Positions 34,582 through 46,462 of a stretch of 64,000 nt of DNA are shown here, one piece after another; positions within the stretch are counted from its first letter, which is position 1, and each line of letters begins with the position of its first letter. The notes beneath the pieces are model-generated. The model was not told the DNA's origin. It ran no database searches and saw nothing but the letters and a program-made list of their open reading frames with translations. Position numbers and translations under genes: made by a program. This stretch comes from Sistotremastrum niveocremeum HHB9708 (Eukaryota > Basidiomycota > Agaricomycetes > Sistotremastrales > Sistotremastraceae): the NCBI GenBank assembly GCA_001630475.1, contig KV419406.1, positions 422,991 to 486,990 on the forward strand, read 5' to 3'.

Positions 34582-36564
34582 ATGCACGGCGATGACATGG
34601 ATGAGACAGATGATTCTTCTCGTGCCTCACCACCTTCTCAAGTATCCTTTCAAACGCACGTCGCACTGTCTGACCGTTTTGTTCCATTTCTCTGCTGCAG
34701 GAATGCCACAAACGACGTACTCAGAATAGAGCGTATTCTGTTGGATCATTACGACCCAGTCCGACAGAAATGGGTAGGCTGGGCATGGGCTAAGGACCAG
34801 AAATCATTCAAGCTTTCTGAAGCCCTTCAAACACTCAACTCGTTTTGCGCTGAGACAGACCACCTGCCCCTCGAGGATGTCCATATGGAATTTCCACCAA
34901 GCGATGAGACCGTCTCTGAGTCCAGAAGATTCTTCTTCAATCCTGTCATCTTATGTGATCAACTGCTTTCGCCAGTTCTGACTGATTCGTTGGAGCCCCT
35001 CGCGGCTCGTGCCCAACACTATCTTTCACACTGGATGTGCTTGAAGTACGTCTATGGGATCCTTCTGTCAGCCTCATGCATGGTATTCGTACGATTCGAT
35101 CGTGCGGGGGTAGTCTTGTCAGGCGAGGTCGACATCCATCGGGATCCAAATACGATACTGAGAGCGGTTTTCGGCTGCCTCGCGTTGGCCAAGGATTCAG
35201 TGGATACAAGTGTCTCATTCCCTCAAGATCATTCGCTTTTAATCACGAGCGAAGCCGCCCAGCCAGCCCGCTACGTCTTAGAAGAGACATTGTACCACAA
35301 TCCTGCCATTCCGGGATCCGGCTCTCGCGTCTTTTTAGTTCGGGACGAATCTGAACCCGAGACACAACTCGTGCTCAAAGACTGGTGGAGAGACAGCAAA
35401 AGCATCCATGAAGGAGAAGTGCTGTGCACTGTCTCTGGTCTATTCGGCCTCCCCGACTATCACTCGCACTGGACCGTATGCAATCCAGACGGCAACGACC
35501 AGACTACTCACTTCATCAGCGATACCTTGCCACTTCACCCAGGTTTCTCACGAGCCCAGGATAATCAAGAGTATGATTCTGAGTTTGAGCAACAGACCGA
35601 AGGCGCTGCCACGATCGACCTAGACCGTCAACTCCTCATCCACACTCGACTCATATCCAAGGTCAAGGGCGAACATCTACTCAAATTTAGAGATTCCCCG
35701 CGCATCGTCCTGACCGCCATTCACGATGCAATCCTCGGTATGTTCGTATCTCACTGCCTTCCTTTCGAGCTGACACGTCATAGGGCATTGGAGTCTTTTC
35801 CAAGCTGGATACTTGCATGATGATGTCAGCTACGGGAACATCCTCGTTCTACCGGCTCCAGTCTCCGCATCGCAATTCCTCAATCATTCAAAGTAAGGGT
35901 CTGAGTCGGTCTACTTTTGCAGCCACTTATCATTACTTAGGCTTCCCGTCTCTCCAATCCATGATCAGTGTACCGCAATCCTCAACGACTTCGACGCAGT
36001 AATACCGTTGGCTGAATTCGAGAAAGGCAATCAATTGAAGCGACCGAAGACTAAGAGGGTCCGTGATAGTACAAGTTATCACAATGCGCTAATGCCTTTG
36101 CTGATACGCATAAACGTTAGGGCACTATTCTTTACATGTCGACGTTGTTATCGGAGGGCTTCGAGAGGTTCGGATCCTGGGCTCATGACGATCTCGAGTC
36201 CTTTATGTGGGTCTTGATCGTAACAGCATTTTCGGTCAAACCTCCGTTGTCAGGATTCGCACGTTCGTCAGTGGAACACACAATGAAGATCTGCCTCTTT
36301 CCGGAAGATCCTGAGGAACATAGTCAGGTCGGGGATCACAAACTCGGATTGATGGTCGCCTTATCTGGAGAAAGCGGCCGTCCATTCTCGTATACTGATT
36401 CCTTGTCCCGTCAATATCATGAACCTATCAGGAAATGGTGTGTCTATATGTTAGATCGCTACTTCCCTCGCTTGAACCGCATGGAGGAGAGCATTGTGGG
36501 TGATGGACAGATATATTTGGATGTCCTTAGCATCTTACGAGAGTCTATTGCATCACTTGAATAA
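34582..36564 (+). CDS. FunK1 fungal-type protein kinase (copy 4)
   Basis: Four exons: 34582-35737, 35784-35892, 35941-36058, 36121-36564 (608 aa). Start MHGDDMDETD; an upstream in-frame ATG exists at 34525. Closest by eye to copy 3: SDRFVPFLCC, WVGWAWAKDQKSFKLSEALQ, LNSFCAETDHLPLEDV, LKYVYGILLSAS, RFDRAGVVLSGEVD, TQLVLKDWWRDS, GLFGLPDYHSHWTVCNPDG, LHDDVSYGNILVL (HDD), DFDAV, GTILYMSTLL, DDLESFMWVLIVTAF. Convergent with copy 5 (about 260 bp between stops). It looks intact. Confidence 0.9.
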
Positions 36565-36825
36565 GATATATTTCATGTTGGAATTTTTCTGCTTTTATCA
36601 TCTCTAGCTGTGAGTGCAAATGCCAGCTTTGTGTTCAGTGATTGTATGAGGGCACGTAAGCTGAAAGCAATAATGTGTGAGCATGTACGTGTATTGCACC
36701 AGTCCTTTTGACGTACGGGTGGAGATTGAGACAATGATTATAGGATAAACAATGAAAAGCAGACTATCACGATACAAAGACGACGGAGAGAATGAATCAT
36801 CGATAGATCTACTGTACGCTGACGT

Positions 36826-38748
36826 TCAAAGCCTGCTCGCATTTCGCAGAAGGTTGAGTATGTCAAGGTAATAAACATCTTCGCTAACCATAAGTTTCTT
36901 GTTAAGAGCGTCGTCAGTATATTCGCTCCATTTCTTTATGACATCAAGATATTTTTCGGTTTTTGGATCAAAGCGAGGCCAGACACTCGAATACTTGGAT
37001 AGCCACGTGAACAAGCCCAGCTTGTGTACGGCCAGGTCACTTCTATCCAAAGGTCTGTCCATGGGGAACAGGAAGTATCTGATCTTGCGTTCAAATGACA
37101 ATCTCCAAGCTTCACTACTAGGGTCCGGAGGATCTACCCATGTCGCGACGGCGATCAATATCCAAAGAAAAGACTCGAGGTCATCGTGAACCAGGGAGCC
37201 TGTCCTTTTCCTTTCTAGCAAAAGTTTCGCAGACATGTAGACAGTGGTGCCCTAGTGTCGCAATCAGCTCAAGTTTAAGAGTGCGATAAAGTCTTCACTG
37301 ACCCTAGGCTCTCGACCTAGGTCGAAATCCTTCTGCGCATCAGCGAAAACGTCCGAGACTGGCTTTGCCGTATCGAAATCGTTGAGTATCGCCGTGCATC
37401 GGTCGTTGAGGGGCACCACGGGCATTCTGAAGACGAAGTTAGCTTTGCCATGATATCGTCACTTGTGCATCTTACTCGCGGTAATTTTGGTAATGTGAAG
37501 CAGGCATAGGCGACGTGAGGACCAGTAAATTCCCGTAGCTCACGTCGCAATGTAGATAGCCAGCCTTGAACAGACCCCAGTGCCCTACAAATAATCAATA
37601 GAAGGCCACGCGGAGGGTTGTAAACTTACCGAGTATCGCGTCGTGAATTGCGGCGAGGATGATGATCGGGGATCGCCTAAACTTCAAAAGATGTTCCCCT
37701 CTCTCCGTGGTCACCAACCGGGAATGAACTCTGTTCGGGCGTTCCAGCCTTGGAGGGTCATCTCGAAACTCGCCATCATCATCTGGTGTGTCGTCAGAGC
37801 ACATGATGTCATTCGAACCTGGCACTAGGCTGTCTTCAAGAAAATCTGTATCTTGCAAAGCGCCGTCACTTTCGCAGACCGCCCAATGGGATACATATTC
37901 TGGAAGCCCGAAGCGGCCGGAGGCGATGCGTGCCACCTCTCCTTCATCAATGTCAGCCTCGGACCTCCACCAGTCCTTCAGCACAAAACTTTGTGCAGAG
38001 TCTTCGCCTTTCCTCACAATGAGAACTCGGGCAGCTGACCCCTGTATCGCTGCATTACGGTGCAAGTATCCTTCTGCGATGAACCGGATACGTTCGCCAG
38101 CTATAGACGGGCCTAGGAATGTCTCTGTCTCTTCCTCATAAGATACAGTGGTATCAACAGAGGCTCTTGAAAGGATGGTAATACCAATCAGAGACCTCAG
38201 AAGGACAGCAGGTTCACGGTTCGGTCGAACGTATCTGATATAATAGCACCAGCCCGGTCAAAGCGGACATAGGTCATATTCGAAGCAGAAATGAATACGC
38301 CGTAGATGCATTTGAACGCGATTCGGGAGGATAATGTCTGCTTAACGAAGACGACAAGGTCCAGGAATGACCTGCAGACGGGAATGAAAGGTTTTGTTGC
38401 AGCAGTTTGTGAGACTTCCATTGATTCAACAACTCTGGAACCATGGCCAGCAAACGAGGGTCCGTCACCGAGACCACATGAAGACACCAGGCGGTTGAAG
38501 AGTGGCTGGGGTGCTGTGGCATATTCTTCAATCCAGTCCCTCCATCGACAACGATTTTGGTCCCAATGATCCGATACAACGCGTTCCAGTGTACCTGGGT
38601 CCAGCTCGACCCTTTCACAGAGATATGACAAGAATACTGCTGAACTGGCGATACGATGAGAGAGTTCATGTTGGATGACTCGCACTCGAGGGTCGAACGT
38701 CGGGCGACCGCTGTGAGAAGAGTCCGAGTCCGACCAGTTATCTGGCAT
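36826..38748 (-). pseudogene. FunK1 fungal-type protein kinase (copy 5), apparently frameshifted
   Basis: Minus strand from MPDNWSDSDS (38748) to the stop at 36826. The family order is present: SYLCERVELD, LVSSCGLGDG, FKCIYGVFISAS, VRFDRAGAIISDTF, then EPAVLLRSLIG, QSFVLKDWWRSE, GRFGLPEYVSHWAVCESDG, HLLKFRRSPIIILAAIHDAILG, LHCDVSYGNLLVL (HRD arginine is Cys), NDFDTAKPV, GTTVYMSAKL, DDLESFLWILIAV. Near 38210-38222 the reading passes from FDRTVN to EPAVLL only with a one-base frame change and no usable intron, so the gene is either broken or carries a sequencing error. The rest of the kinase is uninterrupted, which suggests the break is recent or artefactual. Confidence 0.75.
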
Positions 38749-38814
38749 GGAAAACCTGCCAGATCTTCGCCTTAGAAGGATGAAACACTGCCGGTGGACG
38801 TGAAATCTGGACAC

Positions 38815-39174
38815 ATGCTACAATGGTGGTAGTATTGTTGGTGTATCGCCGTCGGATGAGGTCCTCGGCTGCCGGATCTGCAGCTGTTGGCCACCATCAC
38901 AAGCATAAGCTGCGATCTGCGAGATAAGTTGCTACTACTAGGTACTACAAGTGCAATCCAAGTCTACGTAAACATTGCGAGGTCAGTGGGTCGCTCTCAG
39001 GACTAGCCGATAATATTTTTGAGCTAAATTTTTGAATTCAGGATTTTGGCATGCGCATTTCGTTGACTGGGTAGACTGGTCGGTTTGCACTTTTCCTGTT
39101 TCAGAGCAAATCATCGATTGAACTTGAACGACAGAATACACCTTTGACTACTCAGACCGAGCTCACTTGGTCTG
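38815..39174. promoter_or_regulatory. Promoter of F-box gene 1 (duplicated upstream of F-box gene 2)
   Basis: The stretch from about 38980 to the ATG is repeated before F-box gene 2 (about 41895-42079). Shared words include gctctcaggacta, gccgataat/ccgataat, gagctaaatt, cacttttcctgtttcag and gagctcacttggtctgatgg. Conservation at this level marks a duplicated promoter. Confidence 0.6.
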
Positions 39175-40919
39175 ATGGCCCTCTCGGATCCTATGCCATC
39201 CCAAGTATGCCCATCAGGTCAGCTTTTCTCGCTTGATCCATGGCTTTCGAATCTACATTCTGACACTGGTCCCAAGCTCACTCGTTATGGCGGGTCCCGG
39301 AGCTCGTGGCTGAAGTGATGGATCATCTGAGCCAGAGGGACCTTTCTGTGTGCGCCAGAGTATCAAAGGGAGTCTCACACTATGCACTGGGGAGTCTCTA
39401 TAAAACGGGCGTGTCGATTCAGCATGTTCTCAATATCCTGGCTCCTGTGCATCTGGTCAGTTCCCCAGCGCCTAACGTCAAGTATAAAGAGATGGTCGGT
39501 CTTTATGTAATCTTCCTGCCCCCGGTAGTCCCTCATGGATGACTGCAGAACTTTCTTCGCTCGCCCGGTTCGAACGATTGGGACAACTTTTATCAATATG
39601 CGAGACGCGTTCGATCTTTGTCCTGCATTGACCTCGATGCCAGCGACCAGCTGTTCCTCGATATATCGTCGGTGCTTCCTGCTGGAACCCTTCTTTTCCC
39701 TCACCTCCGTTCTCTCGAGTGGAAAATCAATTCCCCGCGGCTCAGGGCGCACGTCGATTTCTTCATGGGGGATGCTTTGAGTGACGTCGCCATCTCTGGC
39801 CCCTTGGACTTTTTGTCCACCACTTTAGGTCTCCTCTCGCAACGTTCGCCAGCGATCAGACGTTTGTCTTTACATGTCAGTGCTCTGGAAGACTCTCCAA
39901 CCCCCGCTGCAGTGATGCAGGACATCATGACATCGATTAAGGCCTTCAAAGGGCTCGAACATCTGCAGATGTCGCCACAGCTAGCACCTGCAGCCGCGGT
40001 GCCTTTTCTGTCCCGTCTACCCCGTCTCACAACACTGTACCTCCGGCCTTTCCAGCTCACAACTGCGTTTCTGTTTGGTGACACCTTCAGATACACCGTG
40101 CCGCGGCTGAAGGCGTTGGACAGTGACTTCCAGTGTCTAAAGGATCTGATTTGTGAAGTTGGGCTCCTATTAGCAGGGGTTAGTCCATCCCTATCGGCTC
40201 TTTCACTCCAGAAATTACATGTCGCAATCAACCCGACAAACACCGAAGCTGATCTCGCTCAGTTGGGGTGCCTCTTACGGGACAATTGCAAAACACTCAC
40301 ATACATAATGATCATATTTGACACACCGACTCTATTACCTGCGGAGTCGTCCCCCATCACACGTTCCGTGTTGAAATTATTTTTGGGTATCCGATTACTC
40401 AGACATCTGAACATCGATGATGTTCGCCCTGCACGTTTGTCTTGTGCCGAGTTGGAAGAATTGGCTCCCATGTGCCGCAAACTTACTTTCCTCGGCCTTT
40501 GCGCTCGCTCTCGTTGGAATGGAGCATCTCCGGAATCCTTACTGAGCCTGGGGTCGTTGATCACGCTCGCCGAGAACTGCCATTCGCTCCTCTCACTGGG
40601 TTTGGCCCTTGATATCACAACACCGGTCCCTGATCTGCCACCCAATCCACCTGTCTTCCGTCGGCTTCAGATACTTTACATGGATTATTCCACGAAAATC
40701 GAAGACCCTGCAGCGGTGGCCGTTTATTTAAGTCGGCTTTTACCACCTGATGCGCGCCTTGAACCTCCGCCGTCAAGGTTTACGTCCGCGCACATCAGGG
40801 CAGTAGAGGCAGCGAATATCAAGGGCTGGAAAGACGTCAGTCACTTCCTTGATGCGATGAAGCCACTGCGCAACATAGTAGCCCTTCATCTCAAAAGCCA
40901 AAGTCCACAAATTACATGA
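39175..40919 (+). CDS. F-box/LRR-like protein 1
   Basis: Probable SCF ubiquitin-ligase substrate receptor. Three exons: 39175-39217, 39277-39494, 39549-40919 (543 aa). After a 14-residue leader the F-box helix set reads LWRVPELVAEVMDHLSQRDLSVCARVSKGVSHYALGSLYK (residues about 16-57), ending EM at a phase-0 intron. Exon 3 opens NFLRSPGSNDWDNFYQYARRVRSLSC. The rest has degenerate leucine-rich repeats (LFPHLRSLEW, RLPRLTTLYLRPF, LFLGIRLLRHLNIDDVRPA, ELEELAPMCRKLTFLGLCARS) and the tail VYLSRLLPPDARLEPPPSRF, GWKDVSHFLDAMKP. The third exon as a whole is typical of large basidiomycete F-box families. Forms a close pair with F-box gene 2, which shares intron positions. The target is unknown. Confidence 0.87.
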
Positions 40920-42079
40920 AGTCAAGCATTCAATGGAGGAAGAATTATTTAGTTCACTGTCGGTCAGACGCTAACGTTCCCGCAATCGAACATTTCCTGT
41001 TATGCATTGTAGAGTAGCACATCTTGTATTGGTCATAGCCGTCAAATAATTGAGTCGAAAAACACATGCGGCCGAAAAATTTGATTACGTCAATCCAACG
41101 TGATGCCGTTGACTTTCAAACCCGCCTCAACGTCTCGTTCCATCTGCTATATTCTCGATCCCTATCTTCGTGCCTGACCTGCCTACCCCAATCATTTATT
41201 CTTTTCTCTTCAGAACACTCGCATCACGCCATCTCAAGATCCGGATCTCGATGCACACGAATCTCGGCCCCCAATCGGATCTCGATCGCTTCGGCACGTC
41301 TCGGCTAGCTAGCGGCTGAGCGAACGACAACGCCCTCAGCCTTTCTCGACTCATTCCCATTCGTTCCATTCGACATTCGCGCACTTTCATTGGATAAGGC
41401 CTCTTATCGTATTTATCCGGGCCTCCAGAAGATATTTCATCCCTTTCCCCATCCGTCACATCAAAAATACACGAAAATATCGCTTGCGCCTTTTCTGGAT
41501 ATGATCCTCATTCTCCTTCGTTTTTTTCGGTTTTCTTCGCGTTTCAGACAACTCAAAATAGCTCATAGAATTTCTTAGCATGTATCGTGTGACTGTTTCG
41601 CGTGATAGCTTACGTTCTCTCTTATAGGTTCTTATTTCCAGATTGTTGTGCCTTAGCGAGTGCACCCCCCTCGAATCTATCATTGTGACCCCCCTCAGAC
41701 ACTCAGTATTCGTCAGAAGTCTCGTATCTGACATCCAGAAAGTATCTACAAGACTACGGTACGATTGAGAACCCTATCTGCACGCCAAAACCTTTTCAAC
41801 TCTCTCTGCTGTACCCAGCATCCCCCCCCTTCGTTGACCGGGTATCAACTCTCTCTTCAGTCCAAGTGCAGTCCGAGTATAATTAATTATCCCGAGCTCA
41901 GTGGGTTGCTCTCAGGACTAACCGATAATTTTGTTGAGCTAAATTCCCGATTTCAGGGTTTTGGCACGCACATTTCGTCGACTGGTTGGTTTGTACTTTT
42001 CCTGTTTCAGAAGAAATTATCGATTGAAATTTACGACAGAATAAACTTTTGACTACTTTCACTGAGCTCACTTGGTCTG
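40920..42079. other. Spacer between F-box genes 1 and 2
   Basis: Holds the 3' flank of gene 1 (a homologous 3' flank follows gene 2 near 43850-43950), about 800 bp with no gene seen (41060-41880), and the duplicated promoter of gene 2 from about 41895. Confidence 0.5.
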
Positions 42080-43822
42080 ATGGCCCTCTCGTATCCTATG
42101 CCATACCACGCAAGCTCATCGGGTAAGTTCTTCTTGCTTGTACCGTGGTCCACGAATTTACATTCTGACACTTGTCCCAAGCTCAAGCGTTCTGGCAGGT
42201 CGGGGAGCTCGTGGCTGAAGTTATGGATCATTTGAGCCCGACGGACCTTTATGCGTGCGCCGTAGTATCCAAGGGGGTCTCACACTATGCCCTAGGGAGT
42301 CTCTACAGAGCGGACGTGTCGTTTCAGGACATCCTTAAGATTCTAGCACCCGTGCATCTGGTCTCTACCCGGCAGCCTATTCTCAAGTTTGATGAGATGG
42401 TCGGTCTCGATTTGGTTTTTGTATCCCGTGTAGTCCGCTCATTGATGATATCAGAACTTTCTTCGCTCACCAGTATCGGATGATTGGGACCACTTTTCTC
42501 AATATGCGAGACGCGTTCGATCTTTGTCCTGCATCAGCCTCAGGATCAACGTTCAAATATTTCTCGATATTTCATCAGTGCTCCCTGCTGGAACCCTTCT
42601 TTTCCCTCAACTCCATTCTCTGGAGTGGTATTCCACTTTTCCAGATGTCATGGCACATCTCGATCTTTTTCTTGGTGACGCTTTGAGAGACGTCACTATC
42701 TCCGGCCCACCAGCCTCTCTGCCCGCCGCTCTAGAGGCCCTTTGGCGTCGCTCGCCGGCACTCAGACGTCTGTCTGTACATGCCAACAGCGTTGACGAGG
42801 ACGCGGTAATATCCGCCGCAGTGGTTCGGGGAATAATGCCGACGTTAAAAGCCTTTCAAAGGCTTGAGCATCTGCAGATGCATCCATCGCTCGTGCCTGC
42901 AGCCGCCGTGCCTTTCCTGTATCGTCTCCCCCGACTCACAACCCTGCACCTCCGGCCTTACCTGCTCATGACGGCGTCTTCACTCAGCAACAGCTACGAT
43001 TCATCGACGCTGGACGCGTCCGAGAATGTGTTTCAGTGTTTGAAGGATTTGGTTTGTGATGTCCGGCTCCTGTTGACAGGAGTTGGGGCATCCTTATCGG
43101 CCCCTTCAATCCAGAAATTGCAGGTTGCACTCAATCCCACAAGCACTGAAGCCGATCTTGACACGATTGCACGCCTGTTGCGGGACAATTGCAACACACT
43201 CACCCACGTCACCATCGTATTCGAAAGGCCGATCTTGCTACCCCCCGACTCGTCTCCCATCACCAGCACTGTGTTGAAATCATTTTTGGGCATTCAATCG
43301 CTGAGATGTCTGAGCATTGACGATGTTCGACCCGCACGTTTGACATGTGCCGAGTTAGAGGAGTTAGCACCTATGTGCAGCAGACTTTCTTTCCTCGTTC
43401 TCTGCGCTCGCGCTCGCCTGAATGGACCGGCGTCTCCGGACTCCTTGAATTTCGGGTCCTTGATCACGATCGCTCAGCACTGTCCTTCACTCTCCGCTCT
43501 CGGTTTGGGTCATTTCGTGGCTACACCGCCCCCAGATCTGCAGGCCAATCCACCCGTCTTCCGTCGGCTTCGGACATTGTACATGGATTACTCCACGAAA
43601 ATTGAAGACCCTGCAGCGGTGGCCGTATATCTACGTCGGCTTCTACCTCCTGATGCGCGCCTCGAACTCCCGCCGTCCAGGTTTAGGTCTGAGACCACCA
43701 CGGCAGTAGAGGCAGCGAATATCAAGGCCTGGAAAGAAGTCAGTCACATCTTCGATGCGATGAAGCCAACGCGCCGCATAGCAGCTCTTCATCTCAAAAG
43801 TCAGAGTCTACAAACTGCATAA
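42080..43822 (+). CDS. F-box/LRR-like protein 2
   Basis: Three exons: 42080-42122, 42182-42399, 42455-43822 (542 aa). F-box AFWQVGELVAEVMDHLSPTDLYACAVVSKGVSHYALGSLYR; exon lengths 43 and 218 are identical to F-box gene 1. LRR-like body: LFPQLHSLEW, RLPRLTTLHLRPY, LGIQSLRCLSIDDVRPARLTCAELEELAPMCSRLSFLVLCARA, and the tail MDYSTKIEDPAAVAVYLRRLLPPDARLELPPSRF shared nearly word for word with gene 1. It looks intact. Product of a tandem duplication that included promoter and 3' flank. Confidence 0.87.
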
Positions 43823-44208
43823 AGACTGGAGTCAAACCAAAAAAAAAAAATCCAAAGGACGAAGAACGTTTAGTTTACGGACAGTTGATCAGACTCTTTT
43901 ATTCCCACAATCTGACATTTTCTGTCATGCGTCGTAATGAACAGTCCGGATAGATTAGTGTCTACGATGTCATGACAAACTTTCTTTGAAAATTTACCAT
44001 AAGCCTCACTGACCAAATCAGTTTGCCTTTCGAGTTGCTCGTTCCAGTCAATCAGTGATCGTGCTATCGTTACATGTAAGAAGACTGCTAGGTCGGTCAG
44101 TCCGCCTTATCTCCGGCCGCGGTACTTATCAGGCCTCGGTAAAATTTAGAGCTTGAGCGCTTTAGCTTTAGCCTCTGCTTCTCGTTCCCGCGCTTCGCAT
44201 CACCAAGA

Positions 44209-46021
44209 ATGCCAGGGTCGTATTATGTACACGGTAAGGCTCCTAAAAATTACCTCGACTTTCGCCTGCCTCCTTTTATCAGCAACTGATTTTGCTTCAA
44301 GAGTCCCGCTTTTGGCGTGTCCCCGAGCTGATAGCGGAAGTCCTCGACTACTTGCGAAATGCGGACCTTGGCACCTGCGCCAGGATATCGCATACAGTGT
44401 CCCATGAGGCACTGCGGAAACTCTATAAGGAGGGTGTCTCTCTTCAAGATATCTTAGCCATTTTAGGGCCTGTGGCTCGAGGAGCCATCCGGGGAGAAAT
44501 GGTATGTCGCTATCAGGGCTCACTTTGATCTACCATTAACGACGGTTTCAGATGTTTACCAAGAAGCCCCTCTTTCATGAGTGGCAACGCTTTTGCTACT
44601 ATGCGCAATTCGTCGAGTCCCTGTCTTGCAAGGATGTGATGAAAGGAATTTCGGATGAAGCTTTCTTGGATATCCTTCTCATTGTCCCACCCGGAGGAGT
44701 CATTTTTCCCCGTCTTCGTGTTCTGGAATGGGGAGAAAGCCGATCGTCGGGCATGCGCCGATTCAACGTATTCGTCACTGCATCCTTGCGAGAGCTCGTT
44801 CTCTCATCTCCCATGCGTTTACTCCCCGGCATCTTCAGTACGGTATCACGAAGCTCTCCCCATCTACGACGCCTTTCGGTGAAGATTCCCGACCGGATAA
44901 CGGTTGTTCCAGCACAAATACAGGAGCAGCTAGCCACAGCTCTTGCGACATTTCGTCATCTCCAACAGGTGGAAATATCTTCGGCGTTTCTAACCGCTGA
45001 AGTGCTCTGCTGGTTGTCTGAAAAACATCATCTTGCAACTGTCAGCATCCATTCATATCCACACACTTACATGCAACCGTGTCCCCTGAAAGATGAGCCA
45101 GTACGACTCGCATATGTCCCTTTCCCGTCGCTAACTCATCTCACCTGCGACATCGATATCTTGTTTATCGGTGGCGGCAAGCTCCTCGTGGTCCCGTCAA
45201 TTCGCAAGTTGCATCTTCACATACCAGTGAACATCTCCGAGAAACGTCTGAAAACCTGCGCAGCGTTGTTCGCCACGAAATGCGATGACCTCGAATCTCT
45301 GTCTCTATTAATCAGAAGACCGATGGCGCTCGGGGACTATCCCTCCCCTATCACGGCAAATATTCTGAAAGTATTTTTACGGGCAATGCCAAGACTCCTC
45401 AGCTTTGACATTGATGATGTTCGACCCGTTTCCATTACTGCTCCAGAACTGGAACAATTGGCGCCGCTGTGCCACAACCTCGTCGAGCTCAATCTCTGCG
45501 TCCACGCCCTTGGTCCTCCAATAGACAACTCCCCAGATCTGGGATCCCTCATTCCATTCGCCAAGCACTGTCTCGATCTCGAAGTGCTCGGAATATACAT
45601 GGATGCAACAGACGTCCCAGACCACTCTCCGATCTCCTTTGCGACGTTCACTCGACTGCGTCAGTTGAACGTCTATTACAACATGGAGATCATTTACGAG
45701 CGCGGTGTTGCCGAATATTTATGCCAATTTCTGTCCCCTGACACTCGGGTGCAGATTAAACCGGCAACTCGACCGGAGACGGCTGTAGATCTTGCCAATT
45801 CGTCGGAGCGTGTCCGTGTTCTGGCGAGGAGATGGGAGGATGTCGACAAGTTACTTGTTGAGCACGAGCCCTTGCGAGCTCTCTTGGCCCCTGCTTACAC
45901 TCGGGTTCGAATGGCGGATAAGATACTCGATAATATGTCGAGGGGTGGTCGAACCGCACCAGGATTCAATCGATGGGATATCAATCCATTGAGCGGCACG
46001 AATTATCTATGGGGTACTTGA
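44209..46021 (+). CDS. F-box/LRR-like protein 3
   Basis: Three exons: 44209-44233, 44302-44501, 44552-46021 (564 aa). The tiny 25 nt first exon (MPGSYYVH) is joined in phase 1 to SRFWRVPELIAEVLDYLRNADLGTCARISHTVSHEALRKLYK. Exon 3 opens MFTKKPLFHEWQRFCYYAQFVESLSC, the counterpart of the block opening exon 3 in genes 1 and 2. LRR-like segments: VIFPRLRVLEW, LFVT-type FNVFVTASLREL, SSPHLRRLSVKI, PSIRKLHLHIP, LRAMPRLLSFDIDDVRPVSI, LEQLAPLCHNLVELNLC, SLIPFAKHCLDLEVLGIYMD. Pairs with gene 4. It looks intact. Confidence 0.86.
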
Positions 46022-46462
46022 GGCCTCGGACAGGTGTGTCTCCGTCCCATGATACAGTGTATATTTATTTGATTATGACCTATAGGAGTACTATTATTTT
46101 TATTAACTTTTTAAACCACTGGATAAACAACCAGCACTTGTCAATGCTCATCTGATGCTGAAATTCCCGGAAACGAAGACTCGAAAAGCTCCCAAAAATC
46201 GAGTGAGCGCCAGTTGTAAAAAACTTCAAGTAGGATGTGATGCACGGAGAAAAAATGAGGGGTAACATATTAATGAATGTAGCATAAAATTCAGATGGAT
46301 GTCCTGACTGCTTCCAACTCTGTACCTTGCTCTGTACGACGAACAAAGAACATTGGCAATCTCAAGAACACGAGCTTTAATTTGGCCGATATCTCCGGTT
46401 CCATTTCAAGTTTGCCCTCACCAATTCAAGTTCCAGTTCCGCATGAGCTCTAAGCCAGCACG
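46022..46462. other. Intergenic region between F-box genes 3 and 4
   Basis: AT-rich around 46070-46260, probably the 3' flank of gene 3 and promoter of gene 4. No gene seen. Confidence 0.4.

Noticed and set aside
37317-37598. Minus-strand frame that reads differently over the catalytic-loop region of FunK1 copy 5
   Set aside because: It is a shadow frame; the true frame gives GYLHCDVSYGNLLVL, which fits the family.
45890-45925. gggttcgaat word resembling a tRNA B box
   Set aside because: It lies inside the coding exon of F-box gene 3 and no cloverleaf partner sequence is present.
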